A DNA stretch of 59,277 nucleotides from the IMG/VR virus record IMGVR_UViG_3300027969_000114, positions 1-59,277 of that record. One strand, 5' to 3'. This document shows positions 40,461 through 49,146 of the stretch, one piece after another. Position numbers and translations under genes: made by a program. Numbering within the stretch: the stretch's first letter is position 1; each line of letters opens with the position of its first letter. The stretch is from a virus. A model generated the notes under the pieces. The model worked only from the letters and a program-made list of their open reading frames with translations. It did no database searches and was not told where the DNA came from.

Positions 40461-41536
40461 TAAACAACATTGTTTATAAGGTTAAACCCATAGGCAAATT
40501 CAATCTCATAATTTATGTTTTTGTCCTTTAAGCTAGTCTTTAAATCTGTAGCTGTAGTTTTGATCTCTACTGGCACACCATCTAAAAGTATAGTTTCGGC
40601 TAAAAATAAGTCTTGAATAAGCTCATTATAATTCTCAGGAATCCATCCTGTGTTTAATCTAATAACCTCGTTTCCGTTAATGTTAAATGACTGGCTTTGT
40701 GGCCTTGCAGGGTTATAGTTTACGGCATCAGGCAAAACGTTATATGTCGTACCCATTGTCTGTATGTTATTCATTTTAGCTTTAAAGAAAGTTAAGAACT
40801 GCCAACCACCATAACGATTTATAAACTGACAAATGATCGGATCGTATTTACTCTCACATACGGGTGTAACAATTATCTGAGCTATTGTATCCGTATATTC
40901 CCCTGTTGGCTTCCATAGTATTGTACACGTATTGCCTTTGTCGTATTTAATGCTTGTAGTCCTTAATGGTATTTTGTATAGCTTAGCTCCATCTCTTGCG
41001 ATCGTAACTATTACCTCATTACGGCCTCGTTTGTCTTTATAAGAAACGGTTAGTGTAGCAGGGCTAGCGTTGTTAGCCCAAACATTTATGTAGGGATATT
41101 TAGCCTCCGCAATTCCTTCTTCGTAAAAATACTCTAAGCTAGTATTTGCAAGTGGTAAAATAGTCGCTGTTGATCCTGACTGATTATAGCCACCAGAATA
41201 ATTAGTGTAACCTGCTGTCGAATAGTATGTAGTTGTGTCTAATGCAGTTCCATAGTTACCTAGTGTAGCCTCTTTAAACCGTTTAACCTCTACAATAGCC
41301 ATCATAGAATTTGTGTTGTCTGATGGCTTAATTGCATCAATGTATTCTCTGATGTACGGAGCTATATTATACACGTTTTTTCTGTTGCTTGTAGATGCAA
41401 TAGACTTTGTAAATATATAGGTTGCATCAATAGGCTTTGTATCTGGATTATTCCAAATACGTAATTCTACCCTAGAACCTAATTGACCAGCTTCATTGAC
41501 TTCAATAAAATAAGGACTGCGTGCGTAAATTATCAT
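40460..41536 (-). CDS. Tail-associated protein of unknown role, unit B
   Basis: A 358-residue homologue of 11409-12482, with one residue inserted near ALDTTTYYSTAGY. Conserved blocks include SPYFIEVNE, GNTCTILWKPTGEYTDTIAQI and NRYGGWQFLTFFKAK. Distal tail role is inferred from location. Confidence 0.55.
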   Translation of the reverse strand: MIIYARSPYFIEVNEAGQLGSRVELRIWNNPDTKPIDATYIFTKSIASTSNRKNVYNIAPYIREYIDAIKPSDNTNSMMAIVEVKRFKEATLGNYGTALDTTTYYSTAGYTNYSGGYNQSGSTATILPLANTSLEYFYEEGIAEAKYPYINVWANNASPATLTVSYKDKRGRNEVIVTIARDGAKLYKIPLRTTSIKYDKGNTCTILWKPTGEYTDTIAQIIVTPVCESKYDPIICQFINRYGGWQFLTFFKAKMNNIQTMGTTYNVLPDAVNYNPARPQSQSFNINGNEVIRLNTGWIPENYNELIQDLFLAETILLDGVPVEIKTTATDLKTSLKDKNINYEIEFAYGFNLINNVV

Positions 41537-42075
41537 TGTGCTTTTAAATTATAGCTTACTATGGTTTCTACATCCTGACCGAATGCTTTAATTAAATCTG
41601 TTTCTATGTACTTTTTATAACCTGCAATAAATGGCTTTGTAAAGAACAATGTCGGCTTTAGCCCTTTCATATAAATACTGCGTGCTATTATAAACGCAGT
41701 TGATTGATATGTCAAAAACTTACCCGACTTCTGATCTCTAAATTGTATCTGTCTGCTTTTAACCCATTTGTTAATTCCAGATGTTAAACCACCTTTTCCA
41801 CTTCCTGATCCAAACTGAAAGCCTCCCTTCTTGTAGTCTTGTCTGGTTTCAAATTTACCGTTCTTTCCTTTTACACCCTGATCTTGATACCAACCGTATT
41901 CTACCATAGAGAATCCGACAAGCGTATATTTATTGTCGTGTACTATTTCCCCCTTAATGCTATTATACAATTCCTTAGTGTCATTCATCTTTCTCTTGCT
42001 AAGGTTAGATCGAGATTGTTGAACTACATAATCCTTGTATTTCTTAATTAGCTTGTCTAGGTTCTTTAGTTCCAT
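41533..42075 (-). CDS. Putative head-tail joining/tail-completion protein, unit B
   Basis: A 180-residue homologue of 12479-13015. The basic N terminus and the C-terminal FIIARSIYMKGLKPTLFFTKPF are conserved, but the central Gly/Lys loop differs. Role inferred as in A. Confidence 0.45.
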   Translation of the reverse strand: MELKNLDKLIKKYKDYVVQQSRSNLSKRKMNDTKELYNSIKGEIVHDNKYTLVGFSMVEYGWYQDQGVKGKNGKFETRQDYKKGGFQFGSGSGKGGLTSGINKWVKSRQIQFRDQKSGKFLTYQSTAFIIARSIYMKGLKPTLFFTKPFIAGYKKYIETDLIKAFGQDVETIVSYNLKAQ

Positions 42076-42533
42076 TAGCAGATCGTCATATCGTTTGGTA
42101 TAATTAAATCAAATGACAAAGTCCATCCTGCAATCTTGTTCTCAAATCTATCTACAAATGGTTCTGCGTTTAGTTCGCCTTGCACCTGCACATTCTGGGA
42201 ATACAAATTGCCTCTGATTAAATCTACACTTAGTCTCTGTGCGATTGTTAGCTGTGTATTTAGTACATCCTGCTCATTATCGTTTGATTCCCATTTGCTT
42301 GTCTCACCGTGATCCGCTATATCTACTATATCCATAAACAAAATACTAACGTTTAACGTCATTGTTGTTTCTGCTATGCCAGCGTTATTAACAATAATAT
42401 GGCTTAAAGGAAATATAGTCTGCTTATATAGATCAACAGCATTAAGATCGCCAACGGTAACGGTGTTAATAAACGGTGTTGCCTTTAGATAGTCCTTTAG
42501 CTTGTTAATTACGTAATAATATCCTTGTGTCAT
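42075..42533 (-). CDS. Putative tail terminator/neck protein, unit B
   Basis: A 152-residue homologue of 13016-13471. The ATG overlaps the TGA that closes the -1 chaperone frame (TGATG), a different stop from A but the same coupling. Confidence 0.45.
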   Translation of the reverse strand: MTQGYYYVINKLKDYLKATPFINTVTVGDLNAVDLYKQTIFPLSHIIVNNAGIAETTMTLNVSILFMDIVDIADHGETSKWESNDNEQDVLNTQLTIAQRLSVDLIRGNLYSQNVQVQGELNAEPFVDRFENKIAGWTLSFDLIIPNDMTIC

Positions 42534-42793
42534 CAGTTACCTTTTTTTATCATTTTAATTTCTAAATCGTTCTTTTGCTTTTCGAATGTTAAAAACGTTA
42601 AGCATTGATGTATTGGAAGTCGGGAAATTTCACTAAATCGTCTAACATCTCCCTGAGCAAGTGCATAGATGGAATTATACCATCCCCATCGTTTTCCGAA
42701 TTGTGCTTGTTCACTATATTCATTACCGCTGGATTCTGCTCCAAATAAATCAGGGTATTTGTCAATAATTCGTTGCCTAAATGGTAAAAAAAA
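42533..42793 (-). CDS. -1 frame extension of the tail assembly chaperone, unit B
   Basis: An 86-residue open frame entered at the T9 run 42786-42794, with FGKRWGWYNSIYALAQGDVR and FLTFEKQKNDLEIKMIKK. The changes from A are mainly conservative, while in the overlapping zero frame the protein is also conserved. Both lengths being 86 and the stop lying on the next start codon point to a translated product. Confidence 0.85.
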   Translation of the reverse strand, partial: FFLPFRQRIIDKYPDLFGAESSGNEYSEQAQFGKRWGWYNSIYALAQGDVRRFSEISRLPIHQCLTFLTFEKQKNDLEIKMIKKGN

Positions 42794-43275
42794 ACCGTTG
42801 CACCTAAAACAACATTAACAGGAGCACCCCTCATTGTATCACAATACTTATGCGATCCCTCATAGTCTTCAATCATATACCTATTACCGTACTTATTTGT
42901 AATCGGTCTATATAAGACAGCCATTGCCCTATGCATTTGATCCCAGTCGCCAATATACGTGTCAAGGTCTACATACTCTCCCTGAGTTATATCGTCTAAA
43001 TTAGGTATAAATCCGAACTCTACACCGTTTAATTTAAACGTAGGTATATGCTTATGATTTACGTTAAATAAAGCCCCAATTCCAGATGTTATTTGTGCAA
43101 CATCCTTATGTTTAATAGTAGCAATATCCTTTAGCTCAATCCCACAAAAAATCTGCACCATCTTTTGATGCAAAAATTCACTTTCTTCGTTTTCCTTTAC
43201 AATCTTTAGAAATTTCTGGTATTGATCCAGCCTGATTTCGCTCAGTTGCGTAGGAACATTAAGTTCTAGCTTCAT
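42598..43275 (-). CDS. Tail assembly chaperone, zero-frame product, unit B
   Basis: A 225-residue protein, exactly the A length. The N-terminal domain keeps YQKFLKIVKENEESEFLHQKM and the overlapping region keeps YHLGNELLTNTLIYLEQNP. Starts 4 nt after a late motif. Confidence 0.78.
   Translation of the reverse strand: MKLELNVPTQLSEIRLDQYQKFLKIVKENEESEFLHQKMVQIFCGIELKDIATIKHKDVAQITSGIGALFNVNHKHIPTFKLNGVEFGFIPNLDDITQGEYVDLDTYIGDWDQMHRAMAVLYRPITNKYGNRYMIEDYEGSHKYCDTMRGAPVNVVLGATVFFYHLGNELLTNTLIYLEQNPAVMNIVNKHNSENDGDGIIPSMHLLREMLDDLVKFPDFQYINA
42786..42794 (-). promoter_or_regulatory. Programmed frameshift/slippage site (T9), unit B
   Basis: Nine T on the minus strand, flanked by GG upstream and ACC downstream (ATC in A). 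The run length is preserved although flanking codons changed. Confidence 0.75.
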
Positions 43276-43279
43276 ATTA

Positions 43280-43306
43280 TATAAACGTTATATTGATTTT
43301 TTTGTT
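43280..43306 (-). promoter_or_regulatory. Late promoter-like motif, site B1
   Basis: Minus strand AACAAA, 12 nt, ACGTTTATA, and 4 nt to the ATG. Located directly after terL as in A. Confidence 0.7.
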
Positions 43307-43307
43307 A

Positions 43308-44516
43308 TTAGTAGATGAAATACTTGCCTCTATTGGGATTAGACAAGTGATAGAAGACGTTGTAACGTATGGCATCCATAGCGTGGTTAAAGTCATCGAC
43401 AATAAGTCCTGATTTTCTATCCGTGTATCTGTAGTTGTTAAGTTCCTTTGCGACATTGACTGAGTTTGATTCTACTATTATTTCATAATCCTGCATTAAA
43501 GCTATACCAGCCGTTATGCTACCTGCTCCTTTTTCGGTTGCTATTATATTACATCCCTTAGATGCAAGCTCAGATATAAGTCTAGGCTCAGCACTATCCC
43601 CTACGATTAATGAATTACCGCACACATCATTGTTTATTTTGCATATCTCGGACGTTGTTAGCTTCGGAGTATACAAATGCTCTTTAACATATATCTTGTG
43701 CTTAGAGCGATCTATTGCAACCTCAATTAAAGTGGTCGGATCAATAGAGAATCCAAAGTCCTGACCGAAAGAAGTTTGCAAGGTATCTGGATTAAAGTCT
43801 CCAAATCTCCAGTTAGTAAATACTACACCCTCTGCTTTATCTAGCCAACCACCTAATATCTGATGCGTGTACTTTTTAGGGTTATGGCTTTTAAGCCGTT
43901 CGATCTCATCAATAAAGGATTGATCTAAATGCTTTATGTTATCTAAATAGGTAGTGTGTATATATGTTACATTATTCTTTATACCATTATATCCTTCTTC
44001 TACACCCTGACTTTGAAAGAATCGGTTATAGATCCAATGCTCTTTGGTCGCAGGGTTTAGGATTAACACTACTCTATTCTGAACACCCTTTTGACGAATA
44101 GATAAATTAATCTTGTCAAAGGTAGTTTCGTCTACAAGCTCTTCGGCCTCATCTAGTATCCAAGTGGTTACACCTTGCAATGATTTAAGGTTTGCGGTCT
44201 GATCTCCGCTTGAAGTCTTTAATCCCCTAAATAGAATCTCGCTTCCTGATTCCTTATTTATAATCTCTGATTTCGTAATATGAAATAAGTGTTCCGTATC
44301 TAATAGCTCTATCTTCTCTTGAAACTCAGGTATAATAGATAGATGTGCAGATGTCATAGTAGATCGGGTAAACAAAATCTTATGCCCTTTCTCAAAAGAT
44401 AAGAGGCTGGCAAATGTGCCAACCCCAAATGACTTTGAACTACCACGACCTCCTGTAACTACAAAGAAGCGTGTCTGATTCCATAACGATTTATATTTCG
44501 GACTGAGTTGTATCAT
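43308..44516 (-). CDS. terL: Terminase large subunit, unit B
   Basis: A 402-residue protein if started at MIQLSPKYK (44516), matching A; an in-frame ATG 21 codons upstream runs through the small terminase. GGRGSSKS replaces GGRGSGKS in Walker A. TTWILDEAEEL and the nuclease blocks FGQDFGFSIDP, LIVGDSAEPRLI and NHAMDAIRYN are intact. It overlaps the small terminase by 26 nt. Confidence 0.95.
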   Translation of the reverse strand: MIQLSPKYKSLWNQTRFFVVTGGRGSSKSFGVGTFASLLSFEKGHKILFTRSTMTSAHLSIIPEFQEKIELLDTEHLFHITKSEIINKESGSEILFRGLKTSSGDQTANLKSLQGVTTWILDEAEELVDETTFDKINLSIRQKGVQNRVVLILNPATKEHWIYNRFFQSQGVEEGYNGIKNNVTYIHTTYLDNIKHLDQSFIDEIERLKSHNPKKYTHQILGGWLDKAEGVVFTNWRFGDFNPDTLQTSFGQDFGFSIDPTTLIEVAIDRSKHKIYVKEHLYTPKLTTSEICKINNDVCGNSLIVGDSAEPRLISELASKGCNIIATEKGAGSITAGIALMQDYEIIVESNSVNVAKELNNYRYTDRKSGLIVDDFNHAMDAIRYNVFYHLSNPNRGKYFIY

Positions 44517-44871
44517 CGTCAAATTTAAATACGTCTTGTACTTTAAACTCTTTAACCGTATGAGAATTAACACTCTCAATATGTTGCATCGATAACTGCT
44601 TTAATTCGTCCTGAGTAGCAATCAGTTTCATAAGCCCCATTTGTAATGTAGGATTATCTGACTTATACCACTTAGATCGCATAGAGACTTTAATCTCAGT
44701 CTTTACTTTTGTTAAAGCATCTTTTATATCGTCTAATTTGTCTAATTCAAGATTATAAAATGTAGCTCTTGAACAAGGCAAATAGGATATAATGTCATCT
44801 ATAAAAAATAGTTTGTTCTTGTTAATCGCCTCTAATGCGGAGGCAATCAGTTCTTCTTTATTGTATGCCAT
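44491..44871 (-). CDS. Putative terminase small subunit, unit B
   Basis: A 126-residue protein. The N-terminal helix-turn-helix (SALEAINKNKLFFIDDIISY..PCSRATFYN) fits DNA recognition in packaging. Unrelated to the A small terminase except for the ending (VKEFKVQDVFKFD here). Overlaps the ibrB-like gene by 14 nt, linking the modification-like cassette to packaging. Confidence 0.65.
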   Translation of the reverse strand: MAYNKEELIASALEAINKNKLFFIDDIISYLPCSRATFYNLELDKLDDIKDALTKVKTEIKVSMRSKWYKSDNPTLQMGLMKLIATQDELKQLSMQHIESVNSHTVKEFKVQDVFKFDDDTTQSEI

Positions 44872-45505
44872 TTTCTTCTTCGATTCTATATTTAATCATA
44901 TTCTTTGTTTCCCAAGCCTTCTTGTATTCTACGCTTTCGAATAGCTTTGAGAATCCAGTTATGTGCTTTAGCTTTAATAGCTCTTCGGGTTGCATCCCTA
45001 GCTCATTACAAATGTCGTTATCTTTCCATCCATTTTCTAGCATTTTAAACACCATATTTGACATACCTGATACTGAGTGGCTTCCTCTAGCTCTGTTGTG
45101 TCTAACCGTACTTGCCATACGATCATTAATGTCCTTGTTAATAACAACAATAGGAAGGCATCCCTGATTACGATTTAATATATCTGCATTATTCTTGCAA
45201 GTAAAGTATCGGTGAAATCCATCTACGATTGTATACATATCTTTCTCGCTATCGTAAATTGTAACAATAGGTTGTGTGTAACCATCGTGTAAGATGCTAG
45301 TGTATAGCAATCCCATTTCGATATTAGCGACTGCATTTGGATTATAGTCGTTAGGGGTTACCTTGTCTATATTTACCCAACGTACCCTATCTACGGGCTG
45401 TTCTTTTAATGGGCTTTTCTTATGTAGTGCTTCACGTATTGATTCAATAGTGCTTAAATCTAATTCAGCATTCTGAATATGCTTTAGAATTTCATTTGGT
45501 TTCAT
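44858..45505 (-). CDS. ibrB: IbrB-like ParB-domain protein
   Basis: A 215-residue protein with a ParB/sulfiredoxin-like domain: VRWVNIDKVTPNDYNPN, DGYTQPIVTI, IVDGFHRYFTCKN and VRHNRARGSHSV, then helices (ICNELGMQPEELLKLK). The order IbrA then IbrB with a one-base overlap is that of the ibrAB pair first described as prophage regulators in E. coli. Biochemical activity is unknown; some ParB-domain proteins hydrolyse CTP or cut DNA. Confidence 0.8.
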   Translation of the reverse strand: MKPNEILKHIQNAELDLSTIESIREALHKKSPLKEQPVDRVRWVNIDKVTPNDYNPNAVANIEMGLLYTSILHDGYTQPIVTIYDSEKDMYTIVDGFHRYFTCKNNADILNRNQGCLPIVVINKDINDRMASTVRHNRARGSHSVSGMSNMVFKMLENGWKDNDICNELGMQPEELLKLKHITGFSKLFESVEYKKAWETKNMIKYRIEEENGIQ

Positions 45506-46671
45506 TATTGCTTTTTAAATTGTGGAACGTATTTGTTATAAATGTAAGTGTATTTGTTAATTATACCTTTCTTAAATTTCTTGTAGGTATTTACGTTTGC
45601 ATTAATTTTCCAGTTTAGGAATTTAGTATAATCCCAATCGCTAGAAAGGATCGTGTTGATCATAACCCTATTAAAGTCAATGCTTATTTCTGGATCGCAG
45701 AACTCTTCATTAAACTTATTGTATTTAGCTATAAATTTAGTGTAGTTCTTTTCGTCTTGAATTATGTTTTTAGCTAGGTGCAATGTGTATTCGCTCCAGT
45801 TATTAAACATAGTTGGATGTACTTTAGGACATACAAAGGCTTCGTTCTTTAGGTGTTTAATTGTATTCGCTCCATCGATACGCTTAGATATTTTCTCCCA
45901 AGTAGGTGGCTCGATCTCTTGTATTAAAAGCAGGGCTTGTATTGCTGTTTCGTGGTGTACGTTTGAGATCCGCATATCTTTAATTACGACACCGTATCTG
46001 TACATCTCGTTGTACACGTTATTGTAATCCCATTTGTTTTTAAATATCGCTGCCCAAACATCTGAATAAGACCAATCGTATAATGGATAAAAAGTATAAT
46101 GCTCTTGCTCTTTAGATAGTATTTTGCCCCAAGTAATATGCTTATAGGTTCGATCCTCAGTTAATACCATAGCTCGCTTTGGGCTTTCCTCTGCTCTTAC
46201 ACCTGCTAGGTAGCAACTCTTTACTCCTTTAAAGTGGTAATTAAATATCTTGCCAAACAATTCGTGAAATCTATTAGTGCCATAGTTATTCTCCTTAATA
46301 GATAAATCGTTTTTAGGATGTATCCAGACATCTTCTTTAGTTACATCCCAGCAGTAAGAATAGCGTTCGTAAGAGCTAGCGTTGTTCGTAATTACCATAG
46401 GCATTTGAAACCACATAGGTTCTACACGAGGATCTTGCATAATCTTTGTGCAATAATCTACCGTTCCCTGCCATTCGGCTTCCTGATCTATCCATAATAC
46501 TTTTAATGGTAGTCTATTTCTTTGCTCTGCTACGATCAAAGCTAAATTTAGGGTGCAGGTACTATCCTTGCCTCCGCTAAATCCTACAACAACGTTTTCA
46601 AATTCGTCAAATAGGTAATTCATCCTATCTAAGGCATCGTCAAATACGTTTTTGGTTTTATAAATCTTCAT
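45505..46671 (-). CDS. ibrA: IbrA-like PAPS reductase-family protein
   Basis: A 388-residue protein. The ATP-pyrophosphatase P-loop SGGKDST begins near residue 32 (VVVGFSGGKDSTCTLNLAL), followed by VLWIDQEAEWQGT. The C-terminal half (WEKISKRIDGANTIKHL) resembles the DUF3440 segment found in IbrA homologues. The fold adenylates a substrate, as in sulfate reduction, tRNA thiolation and DndC-type DNA phosphorothioation. It overlaps the methyltransferase-like gene by 14 nt. Confidence 0.8.
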   Translation of the reverse strand: MKIYKTKNVFDDALDRMNYLFDEFENVVVGFSGGKDSTCTLNLALIVAEQRNRLPLKVLWIDQEAEWQGTVDYCTKIMQDPRVEPMWFQMPMVITNNASSYERYSYCWDVTKEDVWIHPKNDLSIKENNYGTNRFHELFGKIFNYHFKGVKSCYLAGVRAEESPKRAMVLTEDRTYKHITWGKILSKEQEHYTFYPLYDWSYSDVWAAIFKNKWDYNNVYNEMYRYGVVIKDMRISNVHHETAIQALLLIQEIEPPTWEKISKRIDGANTIKHLKNEAFVCPKVHPTMFNNWSEYTLHLAKNIIQDEKNYTKFIAKYNKFNEEFCDPEISIDFNRVMINTILSSDWDYTKFLNWKINANVNTYKKFKKGIINKYTYIYNKYVPQFKKQ

Positions 46672-47233
46672 AAATATCGCTTATAAATTTGATGCACTTA
46701 CTATTGTAATCAGACATAACAAATTTCTTATTCATTTTCTTAAATATCCTGCCTGTGTTTCCGTAACCACAGCAAAAGTCTCCTACACAATTAAACTTAG
46801 ATGCTATATTTAATATAATAGCAGTTGTAGTGCTATGCATACCATCAAAATTATAGTTGTAAACGAATGCTTTTGCATTAGCCCCATTAATTTTAGTATC
46901 TAGTACCTGATGTGGCTTTTCTATTTTGCTCATAATCTTAATGCTACCTATAATAATCATAGGCACTTTAGTGATTTTGATAATAGAATTAACTGCTGTA
47001 ATGTACTGAGTAAAATCAAGGCTTGCGTTTGCTCTCTTGTTAAACTTTTCTAGTCCATCGATCCAGCTAATCTCTGTGTAAAGTATATCGCATTTATTAA
47101 ATACATTAGGTATACCATTAAGCACATTGTTTGCTAGTGCTATATTGCCATCCTTTTCAAAATAGTCTAAGTTTCCGTTTACCTCGATTGGATCGTGTAA
47201 TGCAGAATGATAGGGAAATTTTTTAGTTGCCAT
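46658..47233 (-). CDS. Permuted methyltransferase-like protein
   Basis: A 191-residue protein with an AdoMet-site-like motif GDFCCGYGNTGRIF near residues 151-164 and an acidic SDYN at 174-177, near its C terminus. A possible catalytic strand CDILYTEISW lies at 48-57. Catalytic motif before the AdoMet motif is the permuted order of some amino-methyltransferases, but the usual DPPY is not intact, so methylation of adenine or cytosine is uncertain. Starts 11 nt before the glycosyltransferase stop. Confidence 0.6.
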   Translation of the reverse strand: MATKKFPYHSALHDPIEVNGNLDYFEKDGNIALANNVLNGIPNVFNKCDILYTEISWIDGLEKFNKRANASLDFTQYITAVNSIIKITKVPMIIIGSIKIMSKIEKPHQVLDTKINGANAKAFVYNYNFDGMHSTTTAIILNIASKFNCVGDFCCGYGNTGRIFKKMNKKFVMSDYNSKCIKFISDIYEDL

Positions 47234-47972
47234 TTAAGATAAAGTTATTGGTTGTGTGCATCTGAACAGCTAGCTTATTAAACTTAGTAGTTTTGTCTGA
47301 TTCATAATACTCATAACCTGATGGAGAAACTATTGTCGTATTTACATATTTAAGCATATCGTTTTGCGAATTGCCTAGATTAGCGTTCTCTTTTAATGCT
47401 TGCTTGTAACCTCCCTTAGATGTTCCCTGCTTGTGGTATGCGTAACAGGATCTAGTTCGGTAATTCTTGTAACCATTAATGTAAGATTTGATGCAAATAT
47501 CCCATTCATCAACGCTATTGTAAGGAGTAAACTTCCCAATAGAATGAAATACATCTTTTTTAATAAACCAGCCACCGCCTTTGTAAACAAAATTAGACTG
47601 AATAGCTACATTCATTCTTTTAACTGAATTAATTATACGGGTAATTGATACTAAACCAGTATCGTTTTTAGCTAAAAGGCTAAATATATAATTGTCTATA
47701 ACCGTATCCTCTGTAAAATAGACATCGTCGTCTGTAAATAAATATGCTTCTGTCTCAGGAAAACATTTGTCGGCAATAGATACACCAAAATTAAAAGCAT
47801 TTGTTAGTGGCATCTGAGCTGTATCCACAATTACAACATTAGGCTTTCTGATTATATCTGTGCTATCTGATAGGCTTACAATAACTATGTTGATCCAATC
47901 AGGCACAGAATTAATTAGCCTATTGCAAATATCGTTTCTCTTATAGGTCGGTGCAATTAAGGTTATTTTCAT
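47223..47972 (-). CDS. GT2-like glycosyltransferase, unit B
   Basis: A 249-residue GT-A fold enzyme. ITLIAPTYKR opens the nucleotide-binding fold, and a DDD motif (YLFTDDDVYF, Asp81-83) binds the metal-sugar nucleotide. A later KGGGWFIKKDVF and VDEWDICIK support acceptor and catalytic base positions. Unrelated in detail to the unit A glycosyltransferase. The acceptor could be DNA, a virion protein or host envelope; its place among ParB and methyltransferase-like genes favours DNA. Confidence 0.78.
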   Translation of the reverse strand: MKITLIAPTYKRNDICNRLINSVPDWINIVIVSLSDSTDIIRKPNVVIVDTAQMPLTNAFNFGVSIADKCFPETEAYLFTDDDVYFTEDTVIDNYIFSLLAKNDTGLVSITRIINSVKRMNVAIQSNFVYKGGGWFIKKDVFHSIGKFTPYNSVDEWDICIKSYINGYKNYRTRSCYAYHKQGTSKGGYKQALKENANLGNSQNDMLKYVNTTIVSPSGYEYYESDKTTKFNKLAVQMHTTNNFILNGN

Positions 47973-48244
47973 TCATTCTCAATTAAAGTGCGATTAATGA
48001 TTCCGCTACCATCGTTAATAGTCATTGCCCAATACTTGTACTCGCCTAAATTGTAATAGGTATAGATCCGATTAAAGAATCTTTTTTGGTATCCATTTGC
48101 ATTAATGTATTTAACAACCTCGCTGTAAAGCTCTTTGTTATCCCATTTTTTTTCTAGTGTATACCAATGTGGTATTTTAGGCATTGACTTTGCAAATGTA
48201 TAATCAATGCTGTTTAGAATTTTGTCTGCTGTTTCCTTGTCCAT
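47969..48244 (-). CDS. Unknown protein in the modification-like cassette
   Basis: A 91-residue protein (MDKETADKILNSIDYTFAKSMPKIPHWYTLEKK...) with many aromatic residues. It overlaps the glycosyltransferase by 4 nt and is 1 nt from the ParB-like gene, so is cotranslated. No family recognised. Confidence 0.6.
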   Translation of the reverse strand: MDKETADKILNSIDYTFAKSMPKIPHWYTLEKKWDNKELYSEVVKYINANGYQKRFFNRIYTYYNLGEYKYWAMTINDGSGIINRTLIENE

Positions 48245-48245
48245 T

Positions 48246-48782
48246 TTACTTTGTTTTCATAATAAAAAATTCATTTGCACATTTAGGACAAATTACTTCT
48301 ATTAAATCGTCCTGAGTATTCATTTCTCCCATACGCTCATTTAGCTCTTTAGTAACTTTGTCAACGTTTTCCTCTGTTACCGCCTCGTAATTAGTGCTAG
48401 GATTTAGGACTGGATTATAATCAGGAATATCCCATTGAATTAAACCCCAGTCTTTTAATTCTGTTGTATCCCATTCGTTAGCAAGTGCATCCCAATCCCA
48501 TTCGCCTCCGCTAATGTTATCCTTAATTAAAAACTCTTTTTGCTTTGCTTCGGATAGGTCTGTAATAATAACTGGGATCTCTTTGATGCCAGCCTCTAAG
48601 CAGGCTCTATATCTCATATTCCCTCCTAGTATAATCATTTCCTGATTAACAACGATAGGTCGAATAGAAAGCATTTCTGGGAAATCCTTAATAGATTTAA
48701 CTAGCTTTTTAAATTTGTCATCCTTAATCGTTCTAGGATTATTAGGATTAAGTTTAATGTCTGTGATTTTTTTGATTTCCAT
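48246..48782 (-). CDS. ParB-like domain protein with C-terminal zinc motif
   Basis: A 178-residue protein. The ParB N-terminal pattern is complete: IKLNPNNPRTIKDDKFKKLV, IRPIVVNQEMIILGGNMRYR and IPVIITDLSEAKQKEFLIKDN. The C terminus has CPKCANEF, which with other residues might bind a metal. Such proteins often precede phage DNA methyltransferases. A second ParB-type gene lies 3 kb downstream at 44858, so the cassette carries two. Confidence 0.82.
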   Translation of the reverse strand: MEIKKITDIKLNPNNPRTIKDDKFKKLVKSIKDFPEMLSIRPIVVNQEMIILGGNMRYRACLEAGIKEIPVIITDLSEAKQKEFLIKDNISGGEWDWDALANEWDTTELKDWGLIQWDIPDYNPVLNPSTNYEAVTEENVDKVTKELNERMGEMNTQDDLIEVICPKCANEFFIMKTK

Positions 48783-48783
48783 A

Positions 48784-49146
48784 TTAGTATTCGTTATAAA
48801 TTCTTCTTAAATCTCCTATCATATCCCTCCAGCAAGATGCACAAGATGTGTCAGTAAATGGTACTCTAAAAACACCTAAGTAAACAGCTTGTAGCTCTCT
48901 TTGAATTTGTAATCCAATTGAATTTGGATTGGTTTTAAAAAATTCATTTAGATAATTGTAATCTGATTCGGCTAGACAATTAGGTTTTTTGTAAGGAAAG
49001 ATCCTGTTTAATGCCTCTTTGCGTTCTTCGCATCCGCAATCCCAATCTAGGGCTTTTGACAATGCTTCTACTCCTGCTTTAATTCCTAATGCTTCGGTAA
49101 GGTTTTCAACTGAATCGCCTAGACCTTTTGATTTTCTTTTTGCCAT
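48784..49146 (-). CDS. Conserved Cys-containing protein linked to sigma-like gene, unit B
   Basis: A 120-residue homologue of 16136-16570. KALDWDCGCEERKEALN and CASCWRDMIGDLRR are retained; the extension at the A N terminus is absent. Overlaps the sigma-like gene by 28 nt. Confidence 0.65.
   Translation of the reverse strand: MAKRKSKGLGDSVENLTEALGIKAGVEALSKALDWDCGCEERKEALNRIFPYKKPNCLAESDYNYLNEFFKTNPNSIGLQIQRELQAVYLGVFRVPFTDTSCASCWRDMIGDLRRIYNEY

Noticed and set aside
44516-44579. Upstream in-frame start of the B large terminase
   Set aside because: The extension runs inside the small terminase and has no counterpart in A.
46658-47233. Confident DNA adenine methyltransferase call
   Set aside because: The AdoMet motif is plausible but the DPPY-type catalytic motif is not intact, so only 'methyltransferase-like' is supported.
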